A program made the position numbers and the translations under genes. 64,000 nt of DNA, taken from NCBI GenBank assembly GCA_945872365.1, contig CAMBZJ010000006.1, forward strand, positions 62,001-126,000, in the 5' to 3' direction. The notes under the pieces were generated by a model. The model worked only from the letters and a program-made list of their open reading frames with translations. It ran no database searches and was not told the DNA's origin. This DNA is from Klebsiella pneumoniae (GTDB lineage Bacteria > Desulfobacterota > Binatia > UBA12015). Every line of letters begins with the position of its first letter. Positions within the stretch are counted from its first letter, which is position 1. Positions 18,406-26,821 of the stretch are shown here, one piece after another.

Positions 18406-18948
18406 ATGCCGCACCGGGCTTTCATCGGCGTCGGATCCAACCTCGGAGATCGCAAGGCCAACGTAGCCGAGGCAATCGTCCTGGTGGGCAAGATCCCCGA
18501 TTCCCGCCTCGCCCGGACCTCCTCCCTCTACGAGAGCGAGCCGCACGGCCCGGCGAAGACCCTCTTCGTCAACATGGTCATCGAACTCGAGACCGAGTTG
18601 GCGGCCCTCGACCTCCTCAAGCACCTCAACGACATCGAGGAGCAGATGGGTCGCAAGCGCGCGAAGCCGAAGGCGGCGGCCGCAGCGAAGGCCAAGCCGG
18701 CAAAGGCCGCACCCAAGCCGGACGTCTCTCGGGTGATCGATCTCGACATCCTGTTCTTCAATACCGAGATCGTGAAGACGTCCAAGCTCAAGATCCCGCA
18801 TCCCGAGATTCAGCGCCGCCGCTTCGTCCTCATGCCGCTTGCCGAAGTGGCGCCGCAGCTGATCCACCCCGAACTCGGCCAGACGGTCTCGAAGATGCTC
18901 GCGACCACCGAGGATCGCAAGCGCGTCACGCTGATGCCGCCGCGCTAA
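18406..18948 (+). CDS. folK: HPPK-like 6-hydroxymethyldihydropterin pyrophosphokinase
   Basis: A 180-residue enzyme of the FolK family, which transfers pyrophosphate from ATP to the pterin in folate synthesis. ATG 18406 has GGGAGGAAG upstream. IGVGSNLGDR, SSLYESEPHG, NMVIELET and the metal-binding Asp112/Asp114 (VIDLDILFF) are present. Between MGRKR (about 81-85) and SRVIDLD lies an Ala/Lys/Pro-rich insertion of roughly 22 residues in place of the usual short loop ending WGPR. The loop tryptophan is absent while the Arg before the DxD motif remains. No folP or folB is adjacent. Activity is likely but the altered catalytic loop is unusual. Confidence 0.8.
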   Translation: MPHRAFIGVGSNLGDRKANVAEAIVLVGKIPDSRLARTSSLYESEPHGPAKTLFVNMVIELETELAALDLLKHLNDIEEQMGRKRAKPKAAAAAKAKPAKAAPKPDVSRVIDLDILFFNTEIVKTSKLKIPHPEIQRRRFVLMPLAEVAPQLIHPELGQTVSKMLATTEDRKRVTLMPPR

Positions 18949-18967
18949 GCGCGCGTCCGGATCCCCT

Positions 18968-19417
18968 TCAGCGTTCGGCGTCGATCTCGTGGCGCGTCGC
19001 GGCAGCAGCTTCTTCGAGTGTCGCGCGGCCGCGCGCGATCTCCGCGACGGCATCCGCGCGGACGAGGATCGCGGGGTCCGCGACCAGCGCTGCATAGGCT
19101 GCGACGGCACGGTCGAAGGCCGCGAGCGATCGACGGCCGGGGTAGCGGCTCGCGACGATGCGAGCAAAGTCGCGGGCGCGCTCCAGCGGGTAGGTGAATT
19201 CACCCCAGCGCTCGGCCGGAACCGTCACGCGGTCCTCCGCAAACCCCTGCAATTTCGCGGCGTAATCGACCATGAGCCCGAGGTGCGTCTCCACGAGCCG
19301 GGGGTAGCGCTGCCAGTAGCAGCCGGGCGCAAGTGCTAGGACCAGCCACGCCAGCACCCACCCGAGAGCCGGTACGACCTTCGCCGTACGACGCCCCGCA
19401 ACCTTGACCCCTTCCAT
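18968..19417 (-). CDS. helical lipoprotein, unknown function
   Basis: A 149-residue protein with a basic start, a long hydrophobic stretch and a lipobox ending LAPGC. ATG 19417 has AGGAG five bases upstream; the frame is open earlier but lacks a signal there. The mature part is almost all alpha-helical (HLGLMVDYAAKLQGFAEDR; ALVADPAILVRADAVAEIAR), with no motif recognised. It is convergent with folK, 19 bases apart, and divergent from the kinase pseudogene. Confidence 0.65.
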   Translation of the reverse strand: MEGVKVAGRRTAKVVPALGWVLAWLVLALAPGCYWQRYPRLVETHLGLMVDYAAKLQGFAEDRVTVPAERWGEFTYPLERARDFARIVASRYPGRRSLAAFDRAVAAYAALVADPAILVRADAVAEIARGRATLEEAAAATRHEIDAER

Positions 19418-19454
19418 TCCGGCTCCTACCATCCAATGGTTCTGCTCGATTTCC

Positions 19455-20191
19455 ATGTCCGCCCTGCCGCCGATCTCTTTCGAACGCCTGCTCGAGGACT
19501 CGCCGGACATCGTGGTAGCGGTCGATCGGCAGGGTGACGTCGTCTTCTATAACGACGGAGCCCGCACGGCGCTCGGCTAGGCCTCGGAGGAAGTCGGGGG
19601 GGGCACGAGATCGCCGTGGGCGTCGCCCACGAGCTGAACAACCCGCTCGCCCCCATCCTGAACAACGTCGCCCTCGTCGGCCACGACCTGCGGGCGCGCG
19701 ACGACGACGATTTCGACGTCCAGAGCGAGCGTCTCAAATCGATCGAGGGAAGCATCGACAACATCCGGGCGATCGTGAACCGGCTCGCCGAAATCGCCGG
19801 CGAGGGTGGATACGACACCCGCGAGTACCTTCCCGGCACGCGCATGGCCGGCCTGCGCGGTTCCTCGCCGGCGGCGGGTGGTCCCAGGACCCAGAGGTGT
19901 CTGGTCACCACCGCCGCGTCGGGCCGCGCAGCCGCCCGGATCCTCGAGCAGCGGCGCTTCGACTTCGTCCTGAGCGATGTTGTCATGCCCGACGGCGACG
20001 GGTAGGACCTGTACATGACGGTCCGGGACCGATACCCCGGGACGCCGGTGGTGCTGATGACGGCGTTCCTCCACGACCGAAACCATGTCATCAAGCGTGC
20101 GAAGATCGAGGGCTTGCAGGGCGTGCTGTTCAAGAAGCCGGTCGACCCGGCCCGACTCGTGGAAGTCCTCCACGAGCGCTGCGGACGCTGA
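19455..20191 (+). pseudogene. PAS / histidine-kinase / receiver pseudogene with amber codons
   Basis: From ATG 19455 a PAS-like start reads FERLLEDSPDIVVAVDRQGD and is cut by TAG at 19578, where relatives usually have Tyr (ALGY). After a run of eight G and a frame change, VAHELNNPLAPILNN gives the H-box of a HisKA domain, but no HATPase domain follows. A receiver-like part then reads RRFDFVLSDVVMPDGDG, a second TAG at 20003, then DLYMTVRDRYPGTPVVLMTAF and LFKKPVDPARL to a TGA at 20189. The phosphoacceptor Asp and Lys are visible. With two ambers, one shift and a missing ATPase domain it cannot make the original hybrid regulator. Confidence 0.75.
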
Positions 20192-20218
20192 GCGCGCGGA
20201 GCTCGGAAGGACCAGCCG

Positions 20219-20902
20219 ATGGCGATCCGGATCAATCGGGTCTACACCCGCACCGGCGACAAGGGCACGACGCACCTCGTGGGCGGGGCCGAGGTCCGCA
20301 AGGACTCGCCGCGCGTCGAGGCCTACGGGACCGTCGACGAGCTGAATTCCGTGCTCGGCCTCGCCCGGGTCTTCAACGAGGAACTGCTGGCCAGGGATGC
20401 TGCGGCGCCGGACCGCGGCGGCGCAGCGTCGGCTGCGCGCGAACTCGAAGACCTCCTCATGCGCCTCCAGAACGAACTCTTCGATCTCGGCAGCGAACTT
20501 GCGACCCCACCCGGGGGTGAGTACCCGGGTATGTTCCGGATCGGCGACGAGCAGGTGACCGCGCTCGAACACCTGATCGACCGTTGCCAGGAGGAGCTCG
20601 AGCCGCTCAAGTCCTTCGTGCTGCCCGGCGGGGGCCGCGTCGGCGCGGTCCTGCACCAGGCCCGGACCGTCTGCCGCCGCGCCGAGCGTGAGACCCTGCG
20701 CCTGGCAACGGTCGAGGAGGTCGGCGCGGGGCCGATCAAGTACCTGAACAGGCTCTCGGACCTGCTCTTCGTGCTGTCGCGCTGGATCGCCCGGCGCACC
20801 GGCACGCCGGAGTACCTCTGGGAGCGCGGGCTGCACCTGGCCGCCACGCCCGACGAGGTCGCCGCGGACGGGAGCCCCGGGGAGGCGTCGCGTGGCAAGT
20901 GA
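20219..20902 (+). CDS. PduO-type ATP:cob(I)alamin adenosyltransferase
   Basis: A 227-residue four-helix-bundle enzyme transferring adenosyl from ATP to cob(I)alamin to make coenzyme B12. The N-terminal ATP motif YTRTGDKGTTHLVGG, the VDELNSVLGLAR helix, FVLPGGG and CRRAERE with the catalytic Arg, and YLNRLSDLLFVLSRW are canonical. ATG 20219 follows GGAAGGA. A charged insertion of about 15 residues after residue 55 is tolerated in the family. Its product would serve B12-dependent mutases of the ethylmalonyl-CoA route suggested by the downstream ccr gene. Confidence 0.92.
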   Translation: MAIRINRVYTRTGDKGTTHLVGGAEVRKDSPRVEAYGTVDELNSVLGLARVFNEELLARDAAAPDRGGAASAARELEDLLMRLQNELFDLGSELATPPGGEYPGMFRIGDEQVTALEHLIDRCQEELEPLKSFVLPGGGRVGAVLHQARTVCRRAERETLRLATVEEVGAGPIKYLNRLSDLLFVLSRWIARRTGTPEYLWERGLHLAATPDEVAADGSPGEASRGK

Positions 20903-21575
20903 ACCCAGGCTCTACCTGCGCCAGGTCGAGGTCGGGCCGATGCAGAACTTCGCCTACCTGATCGGCGATCGCGAGAAGCGCGAGGCCACGATCGTCGACG
21001 CCGCATGGGACGTCGAGGGACTCGTCGAACTCGCCGAGCGCGACGACATGAAGATCACCTCGGCGCTCGTCACCCACTTCCACCCCGACCACCTCGGCGG
21101 CTCGATGATGGGTCAGCAGATCACCGGCGCCGCGGAACTCGTCGGTCGCCTCCCGCTGAAGGTCTACATGCACAAGACCGAGGTGCCGTTCGCGAACCGC
21201 GTCTCCGGCCTCTCGGCCTCGGACATCGTGCCGACCGAGGGCGGCGACGAGTTGCGCGTCGGCGACCTGACGATCAAGTTCCTGCACACCCCCGGGCACA
21301 CCCCGGGATCGCAGTGCTTCCTCGTGGACGGAAACCTCGTGTCGGGCGACACGCTGTTCATCGGGGCCTGCGGACGCGCGGATCTGCCGGGCAGCAACGC
21401 CGAGGACCTCTGGCGCAGCCTGAACGAGACGTTGAAGGTGCTGCCCGAGCAGACCGTCCTCTTCCCCGGCCACAACTACTCGGACCGCCCCACTTCCACG
21501 ATCGGCGCCGAGAGCCGGACCAATCCCTACCTGCGGATCCGGCTCGACCAGTTCCTCAGCATGATGGGCCACTAA
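20892..21575 (+). CDS. metallo-beta-lactamase-fold hydrolase (GloB-like)
   Basis: A 227-residue protein with the zinc motif THFHPDH near residue 57, HTPGHTPGS for the next His ligand, SGDTLF for the bridging Asp and FPGHNY for the last His. The layout fits hydroxyacylglutathione hydrolase-like thioesterases or persulfide dioxygenase relatives; a lactoylglutathione role is not proven. GTG 20892 overlaps the adenosyltransferase gene by 11 bases. An insertion before the second His (about residues 75-115) holds [19 protein letters not shown]. It shares a probable operon with ccr, so an acyl-thioester substrate is conceivable. Confidence 0.85.
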   Translation: MASEPRLYLRQVEVGPMQNFAYLIGDREKREATIVDAAWDVEGLVELAERDDMKITSALVTHFHPDHLGGSMMGQQITGAAELVGRLPLKVYMHKTEVPFANRVSGLSASDIVPTEGGDELRVGDLTIKFLHTPGHTPGSQCFLVDGNLVSGDTLFIGACGRADLPGSNAEDLWRSLNETLKVLPEQTVLFPGHNYSDRPTSTIGAESRTNPYLRIRLDQFLSMMGH

Positions 21576-21612
21576 CCGCGACGCGGCCGAGCCCGACCAG
21601 GAGTCGAGACAG

Positions 21613-22860
21613 ATGAGCGAGCCCAGCGTTTACGAGATCGGAACCCAGCCCCCGCTCGGCACCGTGCCGAAGGAGATGTTCGCGCAAATGATCCGCCAGG
21701 ATCGCTTCGGCGAACCCCACCGGGCCTTCGCGGTCGAGAAGATCGCGGTCCCCTCGATCAAGCCCGACGAGGTGCTCGTGTGGGTCATGGCGGCCGGGAT
21801 CAACTACAACAACGTCTGGGCCGGACTCGGCACACCCGTCGACGTCATCAAGGCCCGCCAGAAGGAGGGCTCCGACACCTCCGACTTCCACATCGGCGGC
21901 AGCGACGCCTCGGGCATCGTCTACGCGGTGGGTTCCGAGGTAAAGCACCTGAAGGTCGGGGACGAGGTCGTCGTCCACTGCGGTACCTGGAGCGCGAAGT
22001 GCCCGAGCGTGCTCGCCGGCAAGGACCCGATGTACAGCCCGACCTTCCGCATCTGGGGCTACGAGACGAACTGGGGCAGTTTCGCACAGATCACCCGCGT
22101 CCAGGCGCACCAGTGCCTGCCCAAGCCCAAGCACCTCTCCTGGGAAGAGGCGGCCGCCTACATGCTCGTCGGCGCCACCGCCTACCGCATGCTGATGGGC
22201 TGGGCGCCGAACCAGGTCCACGCGGGGGATGCCGTGCTCATCTGGGGCGGCGCAGGCGGCCTGGGCTGTCAGGCGATCCAGATCGTGCGGGCCAAGGGCG
22301 GCGCGCCGGTCGCGGTCATCTCCGGCCAGGAGAAGCACGACTTCTGCGTGAAACTCGGCGCCAAGGGCACGATCAATCGCAAGAACTTCAAGCACTGGGG
22401 CATGATGCCGCACTGGAAGGACGACGCCGCCTACGCCGAGTGGGTCAAGGGCGCGCGCGCCTTCGGTGCCGCGATCTGGGACGTCCTCGGCGAGCGCAAG
22501 AGCCCGCAGATCGTGTTCGAGCACCCCGGAGAGGACACCGTGCCGACGTCGATCTTCATCTGCGACACGGGCGGAATGGTGGTCATCTGTGCCGGCACGA
22601 CCGGCTACAACGCCGTCGCCGACCTGCGCTACCTGTGGATGAGACAGAAGCGCTTCCAAGGCTCGCACTTCGCCAACGACGAGCAGTGCAAGGCGCTCAA
22701 CGACATGGTCCTCGCCCGCGAGGTCGATCCCTGCCTCTCGCAGACCGGCAGCTTCACCGAGATCCCGGCGTTCCACCAGACCATGTACGAGAACCGCCAT
22801 CCGCACGGCAACATGGCCTGCCTAGTCGGCGCCCCGCGCCCGGGGATGGGACGCAGCTGA
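21613..22860 (+). CDS. ccr: crotonyl-CoA carboxylase/reductase
   Basis: A 415-residue medium-chain dehydrogenase/reductase that reductively carboxylates crotonyl-CoA to ethylmalonyl-CoA. [13 protein letters not shown] near residue 57, [12 protein letters not shown], the NADPH fold [11 protein letters not shown] and QGSHFAN are characteristic of Ccr rather than simple enoyl reductases. ATG 21613 has AGGAG upstream. Ccr supplies ethylmalonyl-CoA for C2/C1 assimilation or for polyketide extender units. A PduO-type adenosyltransferase gene two genes upstream fits the B12-dependent mutases of the ethylmalonyl-CoA pathway; those mutase genes are not in the window. It is convergent with rpoH. Confidence 0.92.
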   Translation: MSEPSVYEIGTQPPLGTVPKEMFAQMIRQDRFGEPHRAFAVEKIAVPSIKPDEVLVWVMAAGINYNNVWAGLGTPVDVIKARQKEGSDTSDFHIGGSDASGIVYAVGSEVKHLKVGDEVVVHCGTWSAKCPSVLAGKDPMYSPTFRIWGYETNWGSFAQITRVQAHQCLPKPKHLSWEEAAAYMLVGATAYRMLMGWAPNQVHAGDAVLIWGGAGGLGCQAIQIVRAKGGAPVAVISGQEKHDFCVKLGAKGTINRKNFKHWGMMPHWKDDAAYAEWVKGARAFGAAIWDVLGERKSPQIVFEHPGEDTVPTSIFICDTGGMVVICAGTTGYNAVADLRYLWMRQKRFQGSHFANDEQCKALNDMVLAREVDPCLSQTGSFTEIPAFHQTMYENRHPHGNMACLVGAPRPGMGRS

Positions 22861-22950
22861 GTTCGACGGTCGAGCGGGTCGCCTTCGGCGATCCGCAGGC
22901 CGGACACGATCGGCTGCTCGGCATCGACCGGCGGTACCCCGGCCCGCCTC

Positions 22951-24090
22951 TCAGTTCCCGGTTCCGAGGTTCAGGCGGACGTCGACGTCGTTGATGTCGG
23001 GCATCTCGCTCACCAGAAAGTCGCGCAGGCGCCGCTTGATGCGTTCCTCGATCTGGCGCACGCGCTCGCGGCTGATGCCGTACTTCTCGCCGATGTCCTG
23101 AAGGGTGAGCGGATCCTCGGCGATCATGCGCTGGTCGAAGATGAGCTTCTCCTTGTCGTGGAGCGTCTCGCCGAACTCGCGGATCTTCTGCGCCACCAGG
23201 TCGCGCACCTGCGCCTCGCCGAAACGCGCCTCGGGTTCATCGCGGCGATCGGGTAGGAAGTCGAGCATCGAGGCGTCGCCGTCGGGCCCGATCGGCGCGT
23301 CGACCGAGACGTCGCGCCCGCCCATGCGCTGCTCCATGTCGACGACCTCGGAGGGCTTAACCGACAGGCGCTCGGCGATCAGGGCGGGGTCAGGACGAAA
23401 GCCCTGCCGCTCGAGCCGCTCCTTTTCCCGCTGCAGGTTGAAGAAGAGCTTGCGCTGGGCCTGGGTCGTGCCGAGTTTCACCAGACGCCAGTTGTTCATC
23501 ACGAAGCGAATGATGTACGCGCGGATCCACCAGGCCGCGTAGGAGGGAAAGCGAACGCCGCGGTAGGGATCGAAGTTCTTCACCGCCTCGAGCAGCCCGA
23601 TGTTGCCCTCCTGTACGAGGTCGATCAGGTTCTTGAAGGCCTTCTGGTACTGCCGCGCGATCATGACGACGAGCCGCAGGTTCGCGGTCGCGAGCCGGGT
23701 CGCCGCCGCGCGATCGCCCTCCTCCCGCCAGCGCACGGCGAGGCGGTGCTCCTCCTCGGGATCGAGCAGCGGGTAGCGTCGGATCTCGCCCAGGTAGCGC
23801 TGCAGGCTGTCCATCGGGACGAGTGCCGCCGAGACCTCGGGACCGTCGACCGGTTCGAGTTCCAAGACGCTGGTCGGCTCCGTCTCGCCATCGGACTCCG
23901 GCCCGACCTCGCCGAGTTCAAGGACGTCGGTCTCGTCGCTCTCTTGGCGCTCCTCGTCCTCCTCCCCGGCCGCTTCGATCTCCGGCACGAGGGCGGTCGA
24001 ATTCTCGGTACCCGTCGCGACCGCCTTGGCATCGGAGCGTCGACGCCCTGGTCTCGACGCCCCGTCGCGCGGCGATCCCGCCCGCTTCAC
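22951..24090 (-). CDS. rpoH: heat-shock sigma factor RpoH-like (sigma-32)
   Basis: A 379-residue sigma-70-family factor. Region 2 ([27 protein letters not shown]) and the region 4 helix-turn-helix ([19 protein letters not shown]) are complete. The RpoH box [12 protein letters not shown] (about 208-219) identifies the sigma-32 class. The first 90 residues are an acidic, low-complexity extension absent from E. coli RpoH, reminiscent of region 1.1 in housekeeping factors. It overlaps the dnaJ-like gene by four bases and so lies in a transcript with rpoZ and a chaperone, a sensible heat-shock unit. DnaK/DnaJ control of its stability is known for the family, not shown here. Confidence 0.88.
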   Translation of the reverse strand: MKRAGSPRDGASRPGRRRSDAKAVATGTENSTALVPEIEAAGEEDEERQESDETDVLELGEVGPESDGETEPTSVLELEPVDGPEVSAALVPMDSLQRYLGEIRRYPLLDPEEEHRLAVRWREEGDRAAATRLATANLRLVVMIARQYQKAFKNLIDLVQEGNIGLLEAVKNFDPYRGVRFPSYAAWWIRAYIIRFVMNNWRLVKLGTTQAQRKLFFNLQREKERLERQGFRPDPALIAERLSVKPSEVVDMEQRMGGRDVSVDAPIGPDGDASMLDFLPDRRDEPEARFGEAQVRDLVAQKIREFGETLHDKEKLIFDQRMIAEDPLTLQDIGEKYGISRERVRQIEERIKRRLRDFLVSEMPDINDVDVRLNLGTGN

Positions 24091-25154
24091 AGGCGGAGGT
24101 CCTTGCGCACGTCCGACTTGTAGGCTGCTTCGAGCGAACCGAGCGCGGCGCGAACCCGATCGTCGTCCTCCGGAACCTGCACCATGATCCGCACGTAGAG
24201 GTCGCCCCGCTCGCCGCCGTGCAGCGCCGGCACGCCCTTGCCACGCAGGCGCAGGCGGCGTCCGCTCTGCGTCCCGGCGGGGATGCGCAGGGCCACATCC
24301 CCCTCGGGCGTGGGGACCGTGACCGTCGCGCCGCGCACCGCCTCGGGAATGGTCACTGGCACCTCGAGCGTCAGGTCGTTGCCCTCGCGCTGGAGCAGTG
24401 GGTGCGGCTTCACCTCGACGAGGATGAAGAGATCGCCCGACGGTCCGCCGTCGATGCCAGCCCCGCCCTTGCCCGCGACACGGACCCGCGAGCCGGTCTC
24501 AACCCCCGGCGGGATCTTCACGTTCAACCGGACCGATTCCTCCGTGCTGCCGGCACCACCACACTTGCCACAGGCGCCGCGGGCCGTCTCGCCGATTCCC
24601 TGGCAGGACCCGCAGGGCTGCGGGCGGCGCACCGAGATGGAGCGGGACGCGCCGCGGACGGCTTCGAGGAAGTCGACCGGGACCGCGACCTCGACGTCGG
24701 CCCCTCGCTCGGACACCGCGCCGCGCGAAAACATGCCGCCGAAGAGATCCTCGAAACCGCCGAAGCCGCGTTCGCCGGCGCTCGACGAGGCGCGGCCGCG
24801 CCGGGGTCGCGCCCCCGCACCCGTACCCGCTCCGCCGCGCGTCGCTCGCTGCCAGTCGCGGAGTTGGCGTGCCCGATCGGCGTCGAAGCCCGACTGCAGA
24901 GCCTCGGTACCGAACTCGTCGTAGAGCGCGCGCCGCTTTTCATCGGAAAGCGCGTCATGCGCCCGCGAGATCTGCTTGAAGCGCTCCTCGGCGGACTTGT
25001 CGCCCGGGTTTACGTCCGGGTGGCACTTGCGCGCGAGCTTGCGGTAAGCCTTGCGAATCTCGTCGTTCGTGGCGGTGCGCGCAACGCCGAGGACCGCGTA
25101 GAGATCCTCCCCCGCGGCACCGCCGGCGCTCGGGGCGTCGTGTCGGGTCGGCAT
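24087..25154 (-). CDS. DnaJ-type co-chaperone with a half zinc finger
   Basis: A 355-residue type I-like J protein. The J domain (about 17-82) has the HPD motif at 45-47 (KCHPDVN). A Gly/Phe-rich linker (about 105-145) leads to a zinc region with only two Cys pairs, CGSCQGIG (181-188) and CGKCGGAG (195-202), where DnaJ has four. The C-terminal substrate domains follow ([28 protein letters not shown]). It should stimulate DnaK ATPase; holdase activity may differ with a single zinc site. ATG 25154 is chosen for a short N-terminus; the frame extends to 25205. It sits between rpoZ and rpoH. Confidence 0.85.
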   Translation of the reverse strand: MPTRHDAPSAGGAAGEDLYAVLGVARTATNDEIRKAYRKLARKCHPDVNPGDKSAEERFKQISRAHDALSDEKRRALYDEFGTEALQSGFDADRARQLRDWQRATRGGAGTGAGARPRRGRASSSAGERGFGGFEDLFGGMFSRGAVSERGADVEVAVPVDFLEAVRGASRSISVRRPQPCGSCQGIGETARGACGKCGGAGSTEESVRLNVKIPPGVETGSRVRVAGKGGAGIDGGPSGDLFILVEVKPHPLLQREGNDLTLEVPVTIPEAVRGATVTVPTPEGDVALRIPAGTQSGRRLRLRGKGVPALHGGERGDLYVRIMVQVPEDDDRVRAALGSLEAAYKSDVRKDLRL

Positions 25155-25205
25155 CAGTCGTCGGCAAGCGGTGCCCCGCCGCGCGCTGCGGCCGGGCCCT
25201 CCCAC

Positions 25206-25397
25206 CTACTCCTTGTAGACCGGCTGGACCTTGTCCTCCGCGATCTCGCGCAGGGCGGTCACGACTTCCTTGTTGTGCGACTCGACCAAGGGTCGAGCCC
25301 CCTTGATCAGCTGCTTGGCGCGACGCGCCGCGAGAAGCACGAGTTCGAAACGACTCGGCACCCTCTCCAGGCAATCTTCGACGGTCACTCGGGCCAT
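25206..25397 (-). CDS. rpoZ: RNA polymerase omega subunit
   Basis: A 63-residue protein reading [20 protein letters not shown], then LAARRAKQL and the conserved [12 protein letters not shown] helix, so it is the omega subunit that aids beta-prime assembly. ATG 25397 has GAAGGAG upstream; longer versions of the frame enter the promoter region. It is slightly shorter than E. coli omega. It heads the rpoZ - dnaJ-like - rpoH transcript. ppGpp sensitivity of omega is family knowledge only. Confidence 0.9.
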   Translation of the reverse strand: MARVTVEDCLERVPSRFELVLLAARRAKQLIKGARPLVESHNKEVVTALREIAEDKVQPVYKE

Positions 25398-25420
25398 GCT
25401 CACTCCTTCGAACGCGTGCG

Positions 25421-25441
25421 GGCCCGGTTTGCGGCCGGGCC
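25421..25441. other. hairpin in the rpoZ leader
   Basis: GGCCCGG and CCGGGCC enclose a seven-base loop, within the predicted 5' leader of rpoZ on the minus strand. No T-run. Role unknown. Confidence 0.4.
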
Positions 25442-25461
25442 GATCGCAGCGCCGAAGCGCG

Positions 25462-25489
25462 AGCCTAGCGGACCCGACGGGGGAAACAA
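25462..25489 (-). promoter_or_regulatory. predicted promoter of the rpoZ-dnaJ-rpoH transcript
   Basis: On the minus strand TTGTTT (25489-25484), a 16-base spacer and TAGGCT (25467-25462) form a sigma-70-like promoter. Transcription would begin about 60 bases before rpoZ, leaving room for the leader hairpin and a ribosome-binding site. It is a stand-out T-rich patch in a very GC-rich gap. Confidence 0.5.
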
Positions 25490-25562
25490 GCAGGAGCGCC
25501 GCCACCGGGGTTCCGTGCCGGGACCAAGCAGCGGTCGGTCGCCGGAAGGCCTCTCGTCCAGC

Positions 25563-26006
25563 CTAGTCGAGCGCGTGGGGATCGGAACGCGCGACCAGGT
25601 CGTTCAACTCGTCGCGATGGCGGGTGGCCGCGTCGAGCACCGACCGGACCACGGCCGCATCCTCGGTCGACTCATCGTCCCATCGCACCCAGAGCTGGGA
25701 GAGGCGGCGCAGGAGCGCCCGGTAGTCGTCGGTGTCCTGGATCAGGCGCTCCCACGAGTTGCGGCCCGTGCGGATGGCCCCGGAGGGGGCGATCGAAGGC
25801 TGCCGGCCGAGCGCCATCAGCCGGTCGCCGATCAGGCGGGCACTGCGTTCCTCGTCGCCGCTGATCTTCTTCAGGCGCTCCGCCATGAAGGGGTACGGTG
25901 CTAGGTCGGCGTGGAACTCGATCTGCCGAGCCAGCCGCAGGATGTCGTCGTGTACGGCTTCGAGGCCGTCGGCGACGCGCTCCGATTCCTTCTTGAACCA
26001 GGACAC
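25563..26006 (-). CDS. helical protein, possibly ferritin-like fold
   Basis: A 147-residue, Trp-containing, strongly alpha-helical protein starting GTG 26006 (WFKKESERVADGLEAV). Helices such as IEFHADLAPYPFMAERLKKI, SGDEERSARLIGDRLM and AATRHRDELNDLVAR suggest a four-helix bundle, and scattered Glu/His/Asp could fit a ferritin-like fold, but no conserved ExxH pair is clear. No signal or membrane segment. It is last in the ctpA-xseA-xseB-ispA-tlyA direction, 32 bases after tlyA, and may share that transcript. Function not recognised. Confidence 0.6.
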   Translation of the reverse strand: MSWFKKESERVADGLEAVHDDILRLARQIEFHADLAPYPFMAERLKKISGDEERSARLIGDRLMALGRQPSIAPSGAIRTGRNSWERLIQDTDDYRALLRRLSQLWVRWDDESTEDAAVVRSVLDAATRHRDELNDLVARSDPHALD

Positions 26007-26038
26007 CGCGCCGTGGCTACCGACGGGGACCCTACCTG

Positions 26039-26821
26039 TCAACCCGCACCCGCCGGCCCATCGCCCCGAAGCCCGCCCGCCGAGGCCTGCGCCAGGTGGA
26101 CCAGGAGTTCGACGTTGCCCTTCTTCGCGCCGCGGATGGGCGATTCGCCATTCGCCCGCAGTTCCAGCCCGAGGGCGCGAGCGGCCTCCACGACCGACGC
26201 CACGGCTTCGGTTCGCCACTGCGGCTCCCGCACCACGCCGCCGGGCCCCACCCGCTCCCGGCCGACCTCGAACTGCGGCTTCACCAGCGCCACGATCTCG
26301 GCCGGCTCGATGAGTTGCGCGAGCGTCGCCGGCAGGAGGAGCCGCAGCGAGATGAACGACGCATCGATCACCGCGAGCGAGGGGGCGGGGTCCAGCGAGC
26401 GCGGCGCCAGGGTGCGCGCATTGGTCCGCTCGTGCACGACCACGCGCGGGTCGGTGCGCAGCTTCCAGGCGAGTTGCCCGTAGCCGACGTCGATCGCATG
26501 GACCTTCGCCGCCCCCCGCTGCAGCAGGCAGTCCGTGAAGCCCCCGGTCGAGGCACCGACGTCGGCACAGATCCGGCCCTCGACCGGGATGCCGAACTCG
26601 GCGAGGGCATGTGCGAGTTTCACGCCGCCGCGCGAGACGAACTCGTGGTCGGGGCCCGCGACGCGGATCTCGGACCCCGCGCGCACGCGGTCGCCGGCGT
26701 GGGCGGCTCGCTGCCCGTCGACGAAGACGAGGCCCGCGAGAATCAGACGCCGGGCGCGCTCGCGGCTCGGCGCGAGGCCCCGGGCTGCAAGCGCGACGTC
26801 AAGACGCTCGAGCGACGACAC
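26039..26821 (-). CDS. tlyA: TlyA-family rRNA 2'-O-methyltransferase
   Basis: A 260-residue protein with an N-terminal S4 RNA-binding domain (residues 4-62: ERLDVALAARGLAPSRERA, LVFVDGQ) and an FtsJ-like methyltransferase domain beginning SRGGVKLAHAL. The SAM motif is ADVGASTGGFTDCLLQRGA; the catalytic tetrad region includes DVGYGQLAW, IDASFISL and LVKPQFE. TlyA methylates ribose in 16S and 23S rRNA and affects capreomycin sensitivity in mycobacteria. GTG 26821 overlaps the ispA end by 23 bases; upstream extension has no homology. 'Hemolysin' is an older name for the family. Confidence 0.9.
   Translation of the reverse strand: MSSLERLDVALAARGLAPSRERARRLILAGLVFVDGQRAAHAGDRVRAGSEIRVAGPDHEFVSRGGVKLAHALAEFGIPVEGRICADVGASTGGFTDCLLQRGAAKVHAIDVGYGQLAWKLRTDPRVVVHERTNARTLAPRSLDPAPSLAVIDASFISLRLLLPATLAQLIEPAEIVALVKPQFEVGRERVGPGGVVREPQWRTEAVASVVEAARALGLELRANGESPIRGAKKGNVELLVHLAQASAGGLRGDGPAGAG

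Noticed and set aside
19578-20005. Recoding of TAG as an amino acid
   Set aside because: argF and the AT-rich gene end in TAG in normal positions, and the kinase locus also has a frameshift and a missing domain, so decay is the simpler reading.
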